Positions 1 through 10,773 of a DNA stretch of 64,000 nucleotides are shown here, piece by piece. Location: assembly GCA_958450365.1 (NCBI GenBank), contig CAUEEP010000300.1:112742-176741 (forward strand), given 5' to 3'. Both the position numbers and the translations under genes were made by a program. The stretch comes from Mesorhabditis belari. Its lineage: Eukaryota; Nematoda; Chromadorea; Rhabditida; Rhabditidae. Position 1 is the first letter of the stretch. Every line of letters starts with the position of its first letter. The notes below the pieces were generated by a model. That model was given only the letters and a program-made list of their open reading frames with translations. It ran no database searches and was not told the origin of the DNA.

Positions 1-79
1 AACTTGTCTGGTCGACTATTCAAGCTTAAATCTATGGTAAAGTTTAGTGTCTTGTTGTTAATTTTTTTTCCATTTTAAG

Positions 80-243
80 GTACCTTTGTTCGTGAGCTCG
101 TTCGATCTCGTTCCAGTGACCCTCGCCGTTATAATTGGGATCTCAAAGCCACTGAAACATTGCTCGTATGTGGAGTTCGATCGGCAGATAGGACCGAAGC
201 CACAAAGCTCATCTTCTTCGATTTTGACGCTTCATATCCATAG
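80..243 (+). CDS. Last exon of F-box/WD40 (SEL-10/FBXW7-like) copy A, cut by the window edge
   Basis: The exon starts after a TTTTAAG acceptor at 79 and ends at TAG 241-243. Its translation begins [12 protein letters not shown] and ends FFDFDASYP, matching the C-terminal cap after the seventh WD40 blade of FBXW7/SEL-10, where the family has G(E/T)F(I/V)R(N/E)LV and LxxDFD. Positions 1-79 match the preceding intron of copies B and C. The rest of the gene lies left of the window, so its integrity cannot be judged. FBXW7 proteins are substrate receptors of SCF ubiquitin ligases that bind phosphodegrons through the WD40 propeller; that role is inferred from homology. Confidence is high for identity and low for function of this copy. 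Confidence 0.75.
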
Positions 244-1040
244 GTATATTTGTAATTTTGCTATTTCCCTAGGCCTTATTGTGATCGTTGTGAAAGATCG
301 TTTATCCTGTCCTTTTTGTGGATGGTAACAACTGTTTTGTTTGTTACTTCACTTTCTTCACATTAATATCAGGAAAAGTTCCCGAACAACATACTATTAC
401 TAGCTCCTGTGAATACTGTAATAGTAGCACCCGTGTGGCACGCACTAGAGGCTGGTGGGGTACTTTCACAGTATTCAAGGTATATACACCTGCTAAACGA
501 ATTGAAATGAATGAAATTTATGGCAAATTGTCTCGTTAAATATACGAAAGGAGCACGCATTAGAACGCGCCATCAAGAGTTTTACGGTAGAATGTACACA
601 AAACCATCTTTGGTGGCTTCACTTTTCAAAAAGCGCTTTTTCATTTTTAGCACTTCACCCACAAAATACCCTTTTGTGCACATACTCGTAGGTAAGGTGA
701 TGTTTATCACCAGAATTTATTTAAAGATTTAAATTTTTTTTATGATTTGTATTATTTATAAGTAAGGACACTCGTACATTCCTAGATTTATTTTCATGGA
801 AAAAAATCTGAGAAACTCTTCACTGATCTATACAATAAAATCGACGCTCACGATTTTAACTATTATAATGCCAAAAAAATACGTTAGTTGCATGCTATAC
901 TCTATCAAGCATCGGTGCGTTGAAGGTGAACTTATCAGGATTGGGGAAAACTGCATTATCGCCCCCCATTGAAGAAGCCCTCGCCCTCCGCACACCACTG
1001 TAGGAACACCCCCTGCCCCCCAAATAGCACGCGCCATCAA
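244..1040. repeat. Duplicated flanks of the F-box/WD40 unit with the gene body missing
   Basis: Positions 244-360 are 3' flank of copy A. From about 365 to 720 the sequence switches to the 5' flank of a minus-strand copy; the same sequence recurs at 9065-9420, 33200-33560 and, inverted, 18430-18770. Positions 750-1040 match 9400-9660 and 33640-33990. The 5' flank is therefore present next to a foreign 3' flank with no gene between, which suggests a deletion or recombination junction near 360-370. Open frames here are flank sequence and I do not call them genes. Confidence 0.7.
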
Positions 1041-1056
1041 GTTTTACGGTAGAATG

Positions 1057-1270
1057 TAAATTGAATTATTGAAAGAGGCAAATTGAACACAAAAGATTGT
1101 CTGAAGTTGTCTGAAGAAGAAATTACGAAAATTTGTCAAATCTCTTACAAAGCCAATTGCAAATTGATGAAAATGCTGTAAATATTGCGAGCTGATAGAG
1201 AAAGAGTTGAAAAGTGGAATAGACCAAGTGTGGGCAGACAAAGATCATTGAATGAAGTTCGCAGAAGATT
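1057..1270 (+). pseudogene. Degenerate coding-like fragment, duplicated at 12855-13140
   Basis: The block resembles 12855-13140 closely. In the second copy the plus strand reads, after a CTCCAG acceptor-like site, a frame with IQAALFADLGLKEAGKSP then, past a stop, NFIERDKLNTKDGLKKKL. A later frame in both copies reads ADRERVEKWNR. The frames are interrupted by stops and shifts. I do not recognise the parent protein. It looks like a decayed gene piece carried along in the segmental duplications. Confidence 0.35.
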
Positions 1271-1912
1271 GATGATCATTATCTGAAATCTTTTGCCTTA
1301 AGATCTTTCTGAATTTCTTATAATTTATGCAATTACAGAAATTACAATATTTTTCACAATTTTTATAATTTATAGAATTATTTGAAGCTTGTTAGATTAT
1401 TAAATTGAGTAAAAGAAGTAAAAAAAGAATATTCGGAACAGGTAAATTAGATTATGCCATGGAAATTATTTAAAACTAATCTTTAATCTTTAATCTTTAA
1501 TCTAATAAGTTTAGGATAAGAAAAACTCTTAAAAAGAATAGTAAAAAGAAAGAGTAAACTCTTGCTTTCGTTGTGAGAATCTGATTCTTTTGATTGATTT
1601 TGTTATTAGATTGGTATCGAAGCAAAAAAACTGATTATTAATTAGAAATTTGAGTCTTTCAATGCATCCGATTGTTTCTTAAAATCAATCCCAAATTATG
1701 TAAGCTGAATATCAAAAAATAAAGTCAATAAGGTTACTTTATCATTGCCCTAAATTCTGCATACCAGCAAATTTTGTGAATTCAAAGAATTTTGACCGTA
1801 AGAGACTGGTGTTGAGTCAATTTTAGCCTTTTCTATCTTTCAATGGGTGTAGATAAAGCAATTGACAAAGTCAGGACTTTTCCAAGGATCCAGGATGAAA
1901 AGATGAAAGGGT
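1255..1912. repeat. Dispersed direct repeat, second copy at 33975-34625
   Basis: Both copies start with GATGATCATTATCTGAAATC and run for about 650 bp in the same orientation, through a (TTTAATC) stretch and a shared end near CAGGATGAAAAGATGAAAGG. The first 100 bp also recurs at 13110-13220. No coding frame is convincing. It marks the outer limit of the duplicated F-box/WD40 territory at both ends of region 1. Confidence 0.75.
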
Positions 1913-2082
1913 AATGTTCTGTGGGGATCAAGTGATGTTTTGCGGTCTGCTGATGGAACCTAGTCTTGTTTTCTTGCATGGAAAAAACCTAAACTAGCTA
2001 GGAACAAGAAAAAGAATATGAAATTTCTCTTGAAAACGTCTGTCGTGTTTCCTCTCCCAATCCCACTTCTCCGTGACTTTCT

Positions 2083-2314
2083 TTACCGATCAAGCTTTCC
2101 GTTCTCAAGCAGGCAGTGCATTCTTTCAGAGGCTCCCGTCATTTGAATGATTGTGGAAGAGAAACGAAAGCTTAGGTTGTCGTGAAAATTCCTCTCATCC
2201 ACGATAAACATTACGTCATCGGGATCGTCAGTTGCCCAAAGTTCGTATTGGTTCGCGGCGATTATTCGAACATTCTCATCGTTTTGAAATTGCTTCGGGA
2301 TGCGAATGGTGGCC
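2083..2314 (-). CDS. Exon-like open frame of unknown family, terminal exon
   Basis: On the minus strand an acceptor TTTCCAG (2315-2321) opens a frame of about 76 codons that ends at TAA 2083-2085. It includes ATIRIPKQF, IIAANQYELWATDDPDD, VMFIVDERNF and MHCLLENGKLDR. Codon use and composition differ from the AT-rich surroundings, and there is no ATG near its start, as expected for a 3' exon. The upstream exons could not be found: the minus strand at 2320-2560 is a repeat also seen at 22410-22690. It may be a broken or displaced gene end. I do not recognise the family. Confidence 0.4.
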
Positions 2315-2373
2315 CTGGAAATTGTCGAAAATGATCAATTGCAGAATCAAGTATGTTTTGGGAGTCACGAGTG

Positions 2374-2683
2374 ATTGTTGAATTCTGTGATCTGTCGACG
2401 ATCAACGATTTGAAAGATGTACGTGTAATTTGACGATCGATCTTTGTCTAGCTCCTAAGAATTACGATCTGTTGGACTTAGTCTGTGATTTTCTCTTTCC
2501 TTTTTTTTTCTTTTTTCTCCCTTTCTCTTTCTCTTTTTTCTTCAGACAATGATGCCCCTTTGTGATGACACGAGAATCGGTGATGAGCAAGAGAATTTGC
2601 GACTTGCACTCATAAATTTTCACTTCCAATCACTCATAAATTCTATCGACTTGTTTACGCATCTCGAAAAAAAACTTGAATCT
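2374..2683 (+). repeat. Direct repeat with 22410-22690
   Basis: The two copies share CTGTGATCTGTCGACGATCA, a pyrimidine tract ending in CAG, and an ATG ATG CCC start-like stretch. A 45-codon frame (MMPLCDDTRIGDEQENLRL...) is open here but is broken by a small deletion in the second copy, so it is not conserved as protein. It lies just outside the 3' flank of F-box/WD40 copies at both places. Confidence 0.65.
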
Positions 2684-2689
2684 TGAATC

Positions 2690-3033
2690 TTTTGAATCTT
2701 GAAAAATCGAGCAAATAAAGAATCACAGGACTCGATACGGACTAAAAATAATCGAACGTTGACAGCAACCAACCAACTAATTCGAAGGAATAGTAACTTT
2801 GAAAGACGGTTTGCACTTGACGATTCTGAAACATTCAAGAAGGTCAATGACTAACAGCAGGTTAATGAAAAGAAAGGTTCAAAAAATCAAGACTATGGCA
2901 TACAACTATATAAAATGTAGGTAATCATTGAAAGGAATAAGCAATGAGAGTTCAGAAGAATGGAAAAACCGACAGAATTCTTCGGAAAATCACAATAAGG
3001 CCTAGACAAGATAGAGCAAAGATAGAAATATAC
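2690..3033. repeat. 3' flank of F-box/WD40 copy B, shared by the other copies
   Basis: This AT-rich stretch recurs at 4970-5285, 30220-30724 (partly) and inverted at 21317-21660. The shared outer border lies near CGATTTTTCAAG. The conserved 3' flank shows that the copies arose as DNA segments including introns and flanks, not by retrotransposition of mRNA. Confidence 0.65.
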
Positions 3034-4955
3034 CTATGGATATGCTGCGTCAAAATCGATGCAGATGATCTTTGTCCCCTCTCCACATACGAGCAATGTT
3101 CCCGTGGCTTTGAGATCCCAATAATAACGACTAGGGTAACCCGAACGAGATCGAATGAGATCACGAACGAAGGTACCTTAAAATGAAAAAAACTAACAAC
3201 AAGACACTAAACTTTGCCATAGATTTAAGCTTGAATAGTTGACGAGACAAGCCATGTAATTAATAAATTCTACTTTAAATCCCACCCTCCAGTCTGGATC
3301 TTATTGCCTATAGTATTAGGTAATTTACAACATCATACCTTTCTTCACATCGCACAGCATGACCGAGCCATTCATCGAACCTGTCACCAAAAGTCCCGAA
3401 TCGAGCAATTGTAATGAAGTAATAGTCGACGTCTGACCATTTACGCCATGTAAGTGGTGAATGCACGAGCCACCCTCACGAATGTCCCAAACCTAAATAA
3501 AAGAAAGTAGTTTTGATAGGATTGATTAAACATACCCAAATGTCCGAGTCGTAACCGCGGACCAAAATGTTTCCGCGAAGTTGCATCTCAAAGTGAATTG
3601 TGAACCCTAACTCTTGAAGACAAACAAGATGTGCGATGCATCCTGAAAGAAACAAATATAGATGACATTGTAACAGAATAGTGAACAAGTAAAAACGCAC
3701 TTCCTCTTTGCACATCCCAGACGCGAATCGTTCCTTCCCGACTACCCCACACGACAAGATCGCGCTCTGGCTCAAACTAAAACTGAATCCTGATAAAAAG
3801 CCAAAAATTGACAACTCAACTCACCAAAAGTGAAGCAACTAGAGTCGTGTGACCGGTCAGCGTGTGCAAACATTCCTCCGTGTGTACATTCCAAACCTAA
3901 TAGAATACTATAAATTGCACTAATAACTGTACAAACCTTTACGGTAAAATCATCACTATTAGATACAACCCGTTCTCCATCAAATTTCACCAAATTCACC
4001 TGGAATTTAGCTTTGTTTGAGCCATAACTTTAATACAAATACCCTCCGCAAGTGGCCGGTCAAAATGTGAAGGCATTTCCCGTCGACAATGTCCCAAACT
4101 CGGAGTGTTTGATCGTGCGATCCAGAGACAAGACTAAAACATTATGATCTTGGCTAAAACACAAAATTCAGATCACTCACGTCGTGCCATGTAGACTCAT
4201 GCATGGAGTCAAACCCGTATGCCCCTGCAAAACATGAAGCTGTGCACCGGCTGTGCACCGACCACACCAAACGCGCAACGTTAGATCAAACCGGCTACTG
4301 AAATATTACCATAGAATTTGTTGTCTTAAGAATTTTTGTTTGAATCTTTTTAGCTTGATTGGCAACATTTATGAATTGCATTAGCTATAGTCTATTAACT
4401 AACCAGACAATGTATTTGCCAGCAAAAGCCGGCTAAATTCGGACGTGCAATAACAATTAAGCAAAATTAACTTGAGCATCTTCAACATTCCAGACCCGCA
4501 ACTTATAATCCTGAGTACCAGCAATGATACGACCAGAATGAATTTGTAGACGAATGGGGTATTTAAAGTCATCCTAAAAACCATTTTTTCGGTCAAACCA
4601 TTTATTCAAACCTCCAGAACAGTGCTTGATTGAATCGCTCGAGATCGCCAATTCGAAATGATTTGCTTCTTTCGCAAGTACAGCGACTTCCATGGCGAAC
4701 GTTCATAACATCTAGCAAATGCTTCATTTCGCAACAAGTTAGGTCACTAACAAGTGGTCACAAGTTAGGTCCATATGCGATCTCGCGTGCTTGTCGATTC
4801 TGCTGTGCTTCTTGAAGGTCCATATGTGAACTGATTGTGATTCCCGCTTGCTCATTTGCTCGATTCGTCGCCCAACCTCCGAGCAAACGAAAACTAAAAA
4901 AGCAAGTTTGAGACGAGTCTTTGACAATCGATTTCCTAAATATGAACCAGTTCAT
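3034..4955 (-). pseudogene. F-box/WD40 (SEL-10/FBXW7-like) copy B, lacking the F-box
   Basis: Minus-strand exons match copies C and E from the linker exon (about 4785-4905) through seven propeller segments to the C-terminal cap ending IDFDAAYP at TAG 3034-3036. The two F-box exons are absent: beyond 4960 the sequence is already the 3' flank of copy C. The second blade exon has a 48-nt in-frame deletion near 4440, and a 6-nt in-frame insertion (duplicated GTGCACCG) lies near 4245. The linker-to-blade reading stays largely open, so a WD40-only protein is conceivable, but no start codon exon is evident. Loss of the F-box would remove SKP1 binding. I call it a 5'-truncated pseudogene, with a dominant-negative-type product as the alternative. 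Confidence 0.7.
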
Positions 4956-5286
4956 CTAAAAAAATATTTGAAAAATCTTGAAAAATCGAGCAAATAAAGA
5001 ATCACAGGACTCGATACGGACTAAAAATAATCGAACGTTGAAAGCAACCAATCAACTAATTCGAAGGAACAGTCATTTTGAAAGATGGTTTGCACTTGAC
5101 GATTTTGAAAGATTTCAATGATTAACACCAGGTTTATGAAAAAAAAATTCACAAAATCAAAACTATGGCATATAAGTATATAAAATGTTGATAATCATTG
5201 AAAGTAAATCACAAGTAATGAAAGTTCAGAAGAATGGAAAAACCGACAGAATACTTCGGAAAATCATAATAGGGAAAGCGACAAAA
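4956..5286. repeat. 3' flank of copy C, split by a mariner insertion
   Basis: This matches 2690-3033. It is interrupted at the TA dinucleotide 5287-5288 and resumes at 6538. The empty site is seen at 30705-30730 beside copy F, where the flank runs through a single TA into CAAATATACC. Confidence 0.75.
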
Positions 5287-5288
5287 TA

Positions 5289-6537
5289 TTAGGTTGTCTA
5301 GTTATGAATGCGCGCATGCTCTTGAACAGCGTACCTTAGGGCTATACAATTTTATCAAACCCTATTCTCTATATGCTGTTCAAGATTGCTTATTTATTAC
5401 AACTTTTCGTGTTTTTGACGTTAAACTAATTGATTTTTGATTTAATTTCCGTGTTTAGATGGCCGAGACGAAGTCTCGTCTTCGTGCCAGTCTTTGGTAT
5501 GACTTCAAATTGGGCAAAAATGCCGTTGAATCCCATCGAGATCTCTGCAAAGTATTTGGCGAAGATGCTATTTCGGCCAGTGGTTTCAACGATTTCGAGA
5601 AGGAAATGAATCTTTGGAAGACGAAGACCACCAACGACGACCTCCTGCGATCGATAATGCAGTACTGAAGCAGGCGATAGAAATGGATCCTCGAAAAACT
5701 ACACGTGAACTTGCAGAAATATTTAGAGTAAGCCCTCAAACAATTTCCGAGCATTTAAATCAATTGGGGAAAACAAGCCGACAAGGGAAATGGGTTCCTC
5801 ATCTTCTCAGCAATGCCAATAAAGCTACTCGTGTCACTATGGCGGGTATTCTTCTTCGTTTGGCAAAAAATACTGGGTTTTACGATGAAATCCTTACTTG
5901 CTATGAAAAATGGATTCAATATGATAATTCTACACGAAAACCGCAATGGCTAGAACCTGGTGAGGAGCCAATACCAACACCAAAACCCGACTTCCATGAC
6001 AAGAAAGTAATGCTTACTGTCTGGTGGAATTTCCAAGGCATTGTTTATTTTAAACTGCTTAAACCTGGACAAACAATCACGGGTGAAACGTATGCACAAC
6101 AATTGGAACGAGTGAACAATGTATTGCTACAAAAAGGCCTTGATCCTCCAAACATAAAGTACATTCAAGATAACTCCCGTCCACACGTTGCAAAGATTGT
6201 TCAGAAAAAACTCGAAGAGTTGGGCTGGGAAACTCTCCCCCATCCGCCATATTCTCCGGATATTTCTCCTTCGGATTACCATTTATTTCGCTCATTGCAA
6301 AACCATTTGGCCGGAAACAAGTTCAAAGAAGTTCAAGAGGTCGAAAAATGGATAGCCGACTTCTCTGCCTCAAAACAAGCCAACTTTTACGTGGAGGGAT
6401 TTCATTCTTTGCATGGAAGATGGAAACAAATATTGTTAACAAATGGTGAATATATTGTTGATTGAGCGGTTAAACTGTTGGTTTTAAAATAAAGAGTTGT
6501 TATCTTAAAAACGCGCATTTATAACTGGACAACCTAA
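5289..6537 (+). mobile_element. mariner transposon, 1249 bp, with TA target duplication
   Basis: The ends are inverted repeats: TTAGGTTGTCTAGTTATGAA at 5289 and, inverted at 6537, TTAGGTTGTCCAGTTATAAA. TA is duplicated at 5287-5288 and 6538-6539. The paralogous flank at 30705-30730 shows the unoccupied TA site, which fixes the borders exactly. Length and termini are those of the IS630-Tc1-mariner superfamily. The transposase it carries is broken, so movement would need another source. It entered after the flank was duplicated. Confidence 0.93.
5459..6465 (+). pseudogene. mariner transposase, frameshifted, first catalytic Asp replaced
   Basis: Frame 1 (5459-about 5578) encodes the N-terminal helix-turn-helix start up to FGEDAIS. 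The continuation WFQRFREGNESLEDED lies in another frame from 5581, so one base is missing near 5578-5580 and the first frame ends at 5668. The remainder is open to TGA 6463-6465 and carries family motifs: WVPHLL, QDNSRPH, YSPDISPSDYHLF. Between the Asp of QDN and the Asp of PSD there are 34 residues, as in DD34D enzymes. The first catalytic Asp of the family motif DEKWI is Tyr here (CYEKWI), which should abolish cleavage. Both the shift and the substitution point to a dead copy. Confidence 0.93.
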
Positions 6538-6548
6538 TACAAATATAC

Positions 6549-9026
6549 CTATGGATATGATGCGTCAAAATCTATCAAGATGATCTTTGCCTTCCTCTCC
6601 TCTACCGATTCGACCCCACATACGAGCAATGTTTCAGATGCTTTGAGATTCCATAGATAACCGCCAGGGTCACCCGAAGGGGATCGAACGAGCTCACGAA
6701 CGAACGTACCTTCAAATGAAAAAAACTAACAACAAGACACTAAACTTTGACATACATTTAAGCTGGAATAGTTGACGAGACAAGTCGTCTAGTGAAAAAA
6801 TTCTACTTTAAATGCCAGCTTGCAGTCTGGATCTTATTGCCTATAGTATTAGGTAATTTAAAACAGCATACCTTTTTCCACATCCCACAGCTTCACCGAG
6901 CCATCAACCGAACCTGTCACCAAAAGTCCGGAGTCGAGCAATTGCAATGAAGTGATGGCCGACGTCTGACCATTTACGCCATGTAAGTGGTGAAGGCATG
7001 AGCCACCCTCACGAATGTCCCAAACCTAAAGAAAAGGAAGTAGTTTTGATAGGATTGATAAACCTACCCAAATGTCCGAGTCGCAACGGCAGACCAAAAT
7101 GTTTCCGCGAAACTGCATCCCAAAGTAACCACTGTGCCGTGACCTTCCATAAACGACAAAATGTGAGATGCATGCTGAAAGAAACAAATATAGTCGACAT
7201 TGTAACAGAATAGCGAACAAGTAAAACCCACTTGCACTTCGCACATCCCAGACGCGAATCGATCCACTATTTCCCGAGAAGACCAGATCGCGCTCCGGCT
7301 CAAACTAAAACACAATCCTGATTAAAGCCAAAATTCGACAACTCAACTCACCAAAAGAGAATTGATCCTTTCCGTGTGACCCGTCAGCGTGTGCAAACAC
7401 TCTTCCGTGTGTACATTCCAAACCTAGTAAAATATCATAAATTGCACTAATAACTGTACAAACGTTTACGGCAAAAGCTTGGCCATCAAATACAACCCGT
7501 TCTCCATCAAATTTCACAAAACTCACCTGAAATTTAGCTTTGTTTAAACCCTAACTTTAATCCACATACCCACGTCTTGACAGCCAAAATGTGAAGGCAT
7601 TTCCCGTGGACAATGTCCCAGACTCGGAGTGTTTGATCCCACGATCCAGAAACAAGACTAAAACATTATGATCTTAGCCCAACAGAAAATTCAGATCACT
7701 CACGTTGTGCCATGTAGACTCATGCATGGAATCCCTTGCGTATGTCCCTGCAAAACATGAAGCTGTGCACCGGTTTGACCACACCAAACGCGAACCGTCC
7801 CATCCTGCCCGCCACTGAAATATTACAATAGTATTTGTTGTCATCAGAATTTTTGTTTGAATCTTTTTAGCTTCATTGGCAACACTTATGAACTGCACTA
7901 GCTATAGTCTATTAACCAACCCGACAAAGTATTTGCCATCTTCGCTCACTTGATACGACAAGGGGAAACCATTATAACCAGTTAGAGCAAAAGCCGGCTA
8001 AATTCAGACGTATAATAACAATTAAACAAAACAAACTTGAGCATCATCAACATTCCAGACCCGCGACGCCTTCCGGTACCGCAACGCTTTATCATAAGAA
8101 GCAGTAAAGATACGAGCAGACTGATTTTCTTGATACTTGAGAACCTCATTCTAAAAAGCATTTTTTCGGTCAAACCATTTCTTCAAACCTCTAGAACAGT
8201 GCTTGATTGAATCGCTCGGGATCGCCAATTCGAAATGATTCGCCTCTTTCGCAAGTACAACGACTTCCATGACGAACGCTCATAACAACTAGAAAAAACG
8301 TCATTTCGCAACAAGTTAGGCCACTAACTATCCATATGCGATCTTGCGTGCTTGTCGATTCTGCTGTGCTTCTTGAAGGTCCATATGTGAACAGATTGTG
8401 ATTTCCGCTTGCTTATTTGCTCGATGCTCTGGATTCGCCGCCCAACCCCCGAGAAAACGAAAACTAAAAAAACAAGTTTGAGACGTTTGAGTTTTGAGTT
8501 TGAGACAAGTCTTTTACAATCTATTCCCTAAATATGAACCAGTTCATCTAAACAAACATTATCATATGTTTTCCCTCGCTTTCTATCATTGTTTGCTTTG
8601 GAATCAATAACATTATTGTCCTAGATCGTACAATTCTTTAAATCTAGTTTAATATAAATCTATCAGATATGTACTTTTAAGTGTTATCTTATCGGCTCAA
8701 AACTGTAACAAACCTTGGCGCATCAAATTCCACATATCCGTTCTCGAAACATTTCTGTCGCCAAGTCTGATCTTCTTCACAAATCCGTTGCCACGTCCGT
8801 GAAACGCCCGCGCAAGTCATCAAATCGCGCGGTGTCAAATGGGCGATGATGCGATAAGCAATCTAAAATCAAGCAATTACCCCCACAGGTTTCAACAAAC
8901 CTCCTTTGGCAATTGTGCCAAGAAGTCCTTTTGGGAGAATGGTTGGTTCGGTTCCACTTGGATATTGGATAAACCACTTGGATTGGCTTGGATTTGAGTC
9001 TTGCTGCTCTCCGCTCTGTTCAACAT
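6549..9026 (-). CDS. F-box/WD40 protein (SEL-10/FBXW7-like) copy C, apparently intact
   Basis: The ATG is at 9026-9024, directly after a TTTTTCATTTAG acceptor, and TAG is at 6551-6549. Exon 1 gives MLNRAESSK...DFLAQLPKE; exon 2 completes the F-box ([30 protein letters not shown]). A linker exon ([13 protein letters not shown]) and [13 protein letters not shown] precede seven WD40 segments ending in motifs such as VRVW, LRVWDI and VKLWDVEK, then a C-terminal cap ending IDFDASYP. I found no stop or frame break in any exon. It carries an 18-nt in-frame insertion in blade 1 (near 8065). By homology it is a substrate adaptor of an SCF ubiquitin ligase: the F-box binds SKP1 and the propeller binds phosphodegrons. 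It is shorter than FBXW7 or C. elegans SEL-10 because the N-terminal extension is missing. Confidence 0.8.
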
Positions 9027-9059
9027 CTCCCCTAAATGAAAAATTATAGCAGAGATAAC

Positions 9060-9700
9060 ATCGTAATTAATATGAGGAAAATTCCCCGAACAAAATACTA
9101 TTACTAGCTCCTGTGAATACTGTAATAGTAGCACCCGTGTGGCACGCACTAGAGGCTGGTGGGGTACTTTCACAGTATTTAAGGTATATACACCTGCTAA
9201 ACGAATTGAAATGAATGAAATTTATGGCAAAATGTCTCGTTAAATATACGAAAGGAGCACGCATTAGAACGCGCCATCAAGAGTTTTACGGTAGAATGTA
9301 CACAAAAACATATTTGGTGGTTGCACTTTTCAAAAAGCTCTTTTTCATTGCGCGTTTTAGCACTTCATCCACGAAATACCCTTTTGTGCACATTCTCGTT
9401 GATAGAAAAAGATCTGAGAAACTCTTCACTGAGCTATGCAATAAAATTGACGCTTACGATTTTATAGCTATTATAATGCCAAAAAATACGTTAGTTGCAT
9501 GCCATAATCTATCAAACATAGGTGTGTTGAAGGTGATTTTATCAGGATTGGGGAAAACTGCATTATCGCCCCCTACTGAAGAAGCCCCCGCCCTCCCCCA
9601 CCGCTGGAGGATCGCACGATGCAGATCGAACGCGCCATCAAGAGATTTACGGTAGAATGTAAACAGCGGCGGGAGGGGGCGATAATACATTCCCCAGAAA
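9060..9700. repeat. 5' flank of copy C
   Basis: Positions 9065-9420 match 365-720 and 33200-33560, and 18430-18770 inverted. Positions 9400-9660 match 750-1040 and 33640-33990. It contains short open frames that are not conserved across the copies. As promoter-proximal sequence of the duplicated gene it would be the place to look for shared regulation. Confidence 0.65.
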
Positions 9701-9759
9701 TCCTGAATTACTTCCCCTCCCCCCTGGGAAAACTGCAGCATTGCCCTCCACGCGACATT

Positions 9760-9870
9760 GAAGTATCGGTCCCCCACAATTTTTTTTAATAATCCAGTGT
9801 CCCCGAGGGTTGTCCGTTATTGCAGCAGCCTTGTAGATTTAGTTCTACACACGAAAAACCTTATAACACT
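9760..9870. repeat. Short duplicated segment, second copy at 12640-12722
   Basis: Both share CCTTGTAGATTTAGTTCTAC and its surroundings (about 70 bp). The stretch 9870-10360 beyond it holds no gene I can support; it is AT-rich with one short frame opposite 10133-10342. Confidence 0.6.
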
Positions 9871-10345
9871 ACTTAATGAGAACAAATATCCCTTTAATAC
9901 AACTGTTTCACTAATAGATATTATTAAAAAGAATAAACTTTTCTTCAAAGATTCTCTTAAATTTCCCAGAAAACAGACTGCAATTCAATTTGAACACTAG
10001 AACCTAAGTTTATCCCGTAGCATTATATTTCTCATAAACAATTATACTAGAAAATTTGAAACACTTATACTAGATCATTTAAAACACTTAGACAAGACTT
10101 AACTTAATGTAGACTTGTCAACTTTCTCTTCTCTACCTTAGTCTTTCTTTTTCTTTCTTTATACCGTAATCAACGGTGTTAGTGCCCACTTTCAGCGTTG
10201 ATTGATGCACTAACGCAAGAGCGTTTACAGAGAAAAAATTTGGGGACGCATTCTTAAATGCACTAGCTACCGTAATCCGCAATTTCCATTGCTTAAAGCC
10301 ATTTTCCGTGAAGTAATTCTTATAATTTGGCGCAACACCCAATTA

Positions 10346-10733
<388 letters not shown>

Positions 10734-10773
10734 TTTGTCCAAAGCGAGTTGATCAGTTGCAATATCTGAAAGA

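Noticed and set aside
7009..7315. Several minus-strand frames inside copy C
   Set aside because: Read-throughs of WD40 exons into introns in other phases; the spliced model explains them.
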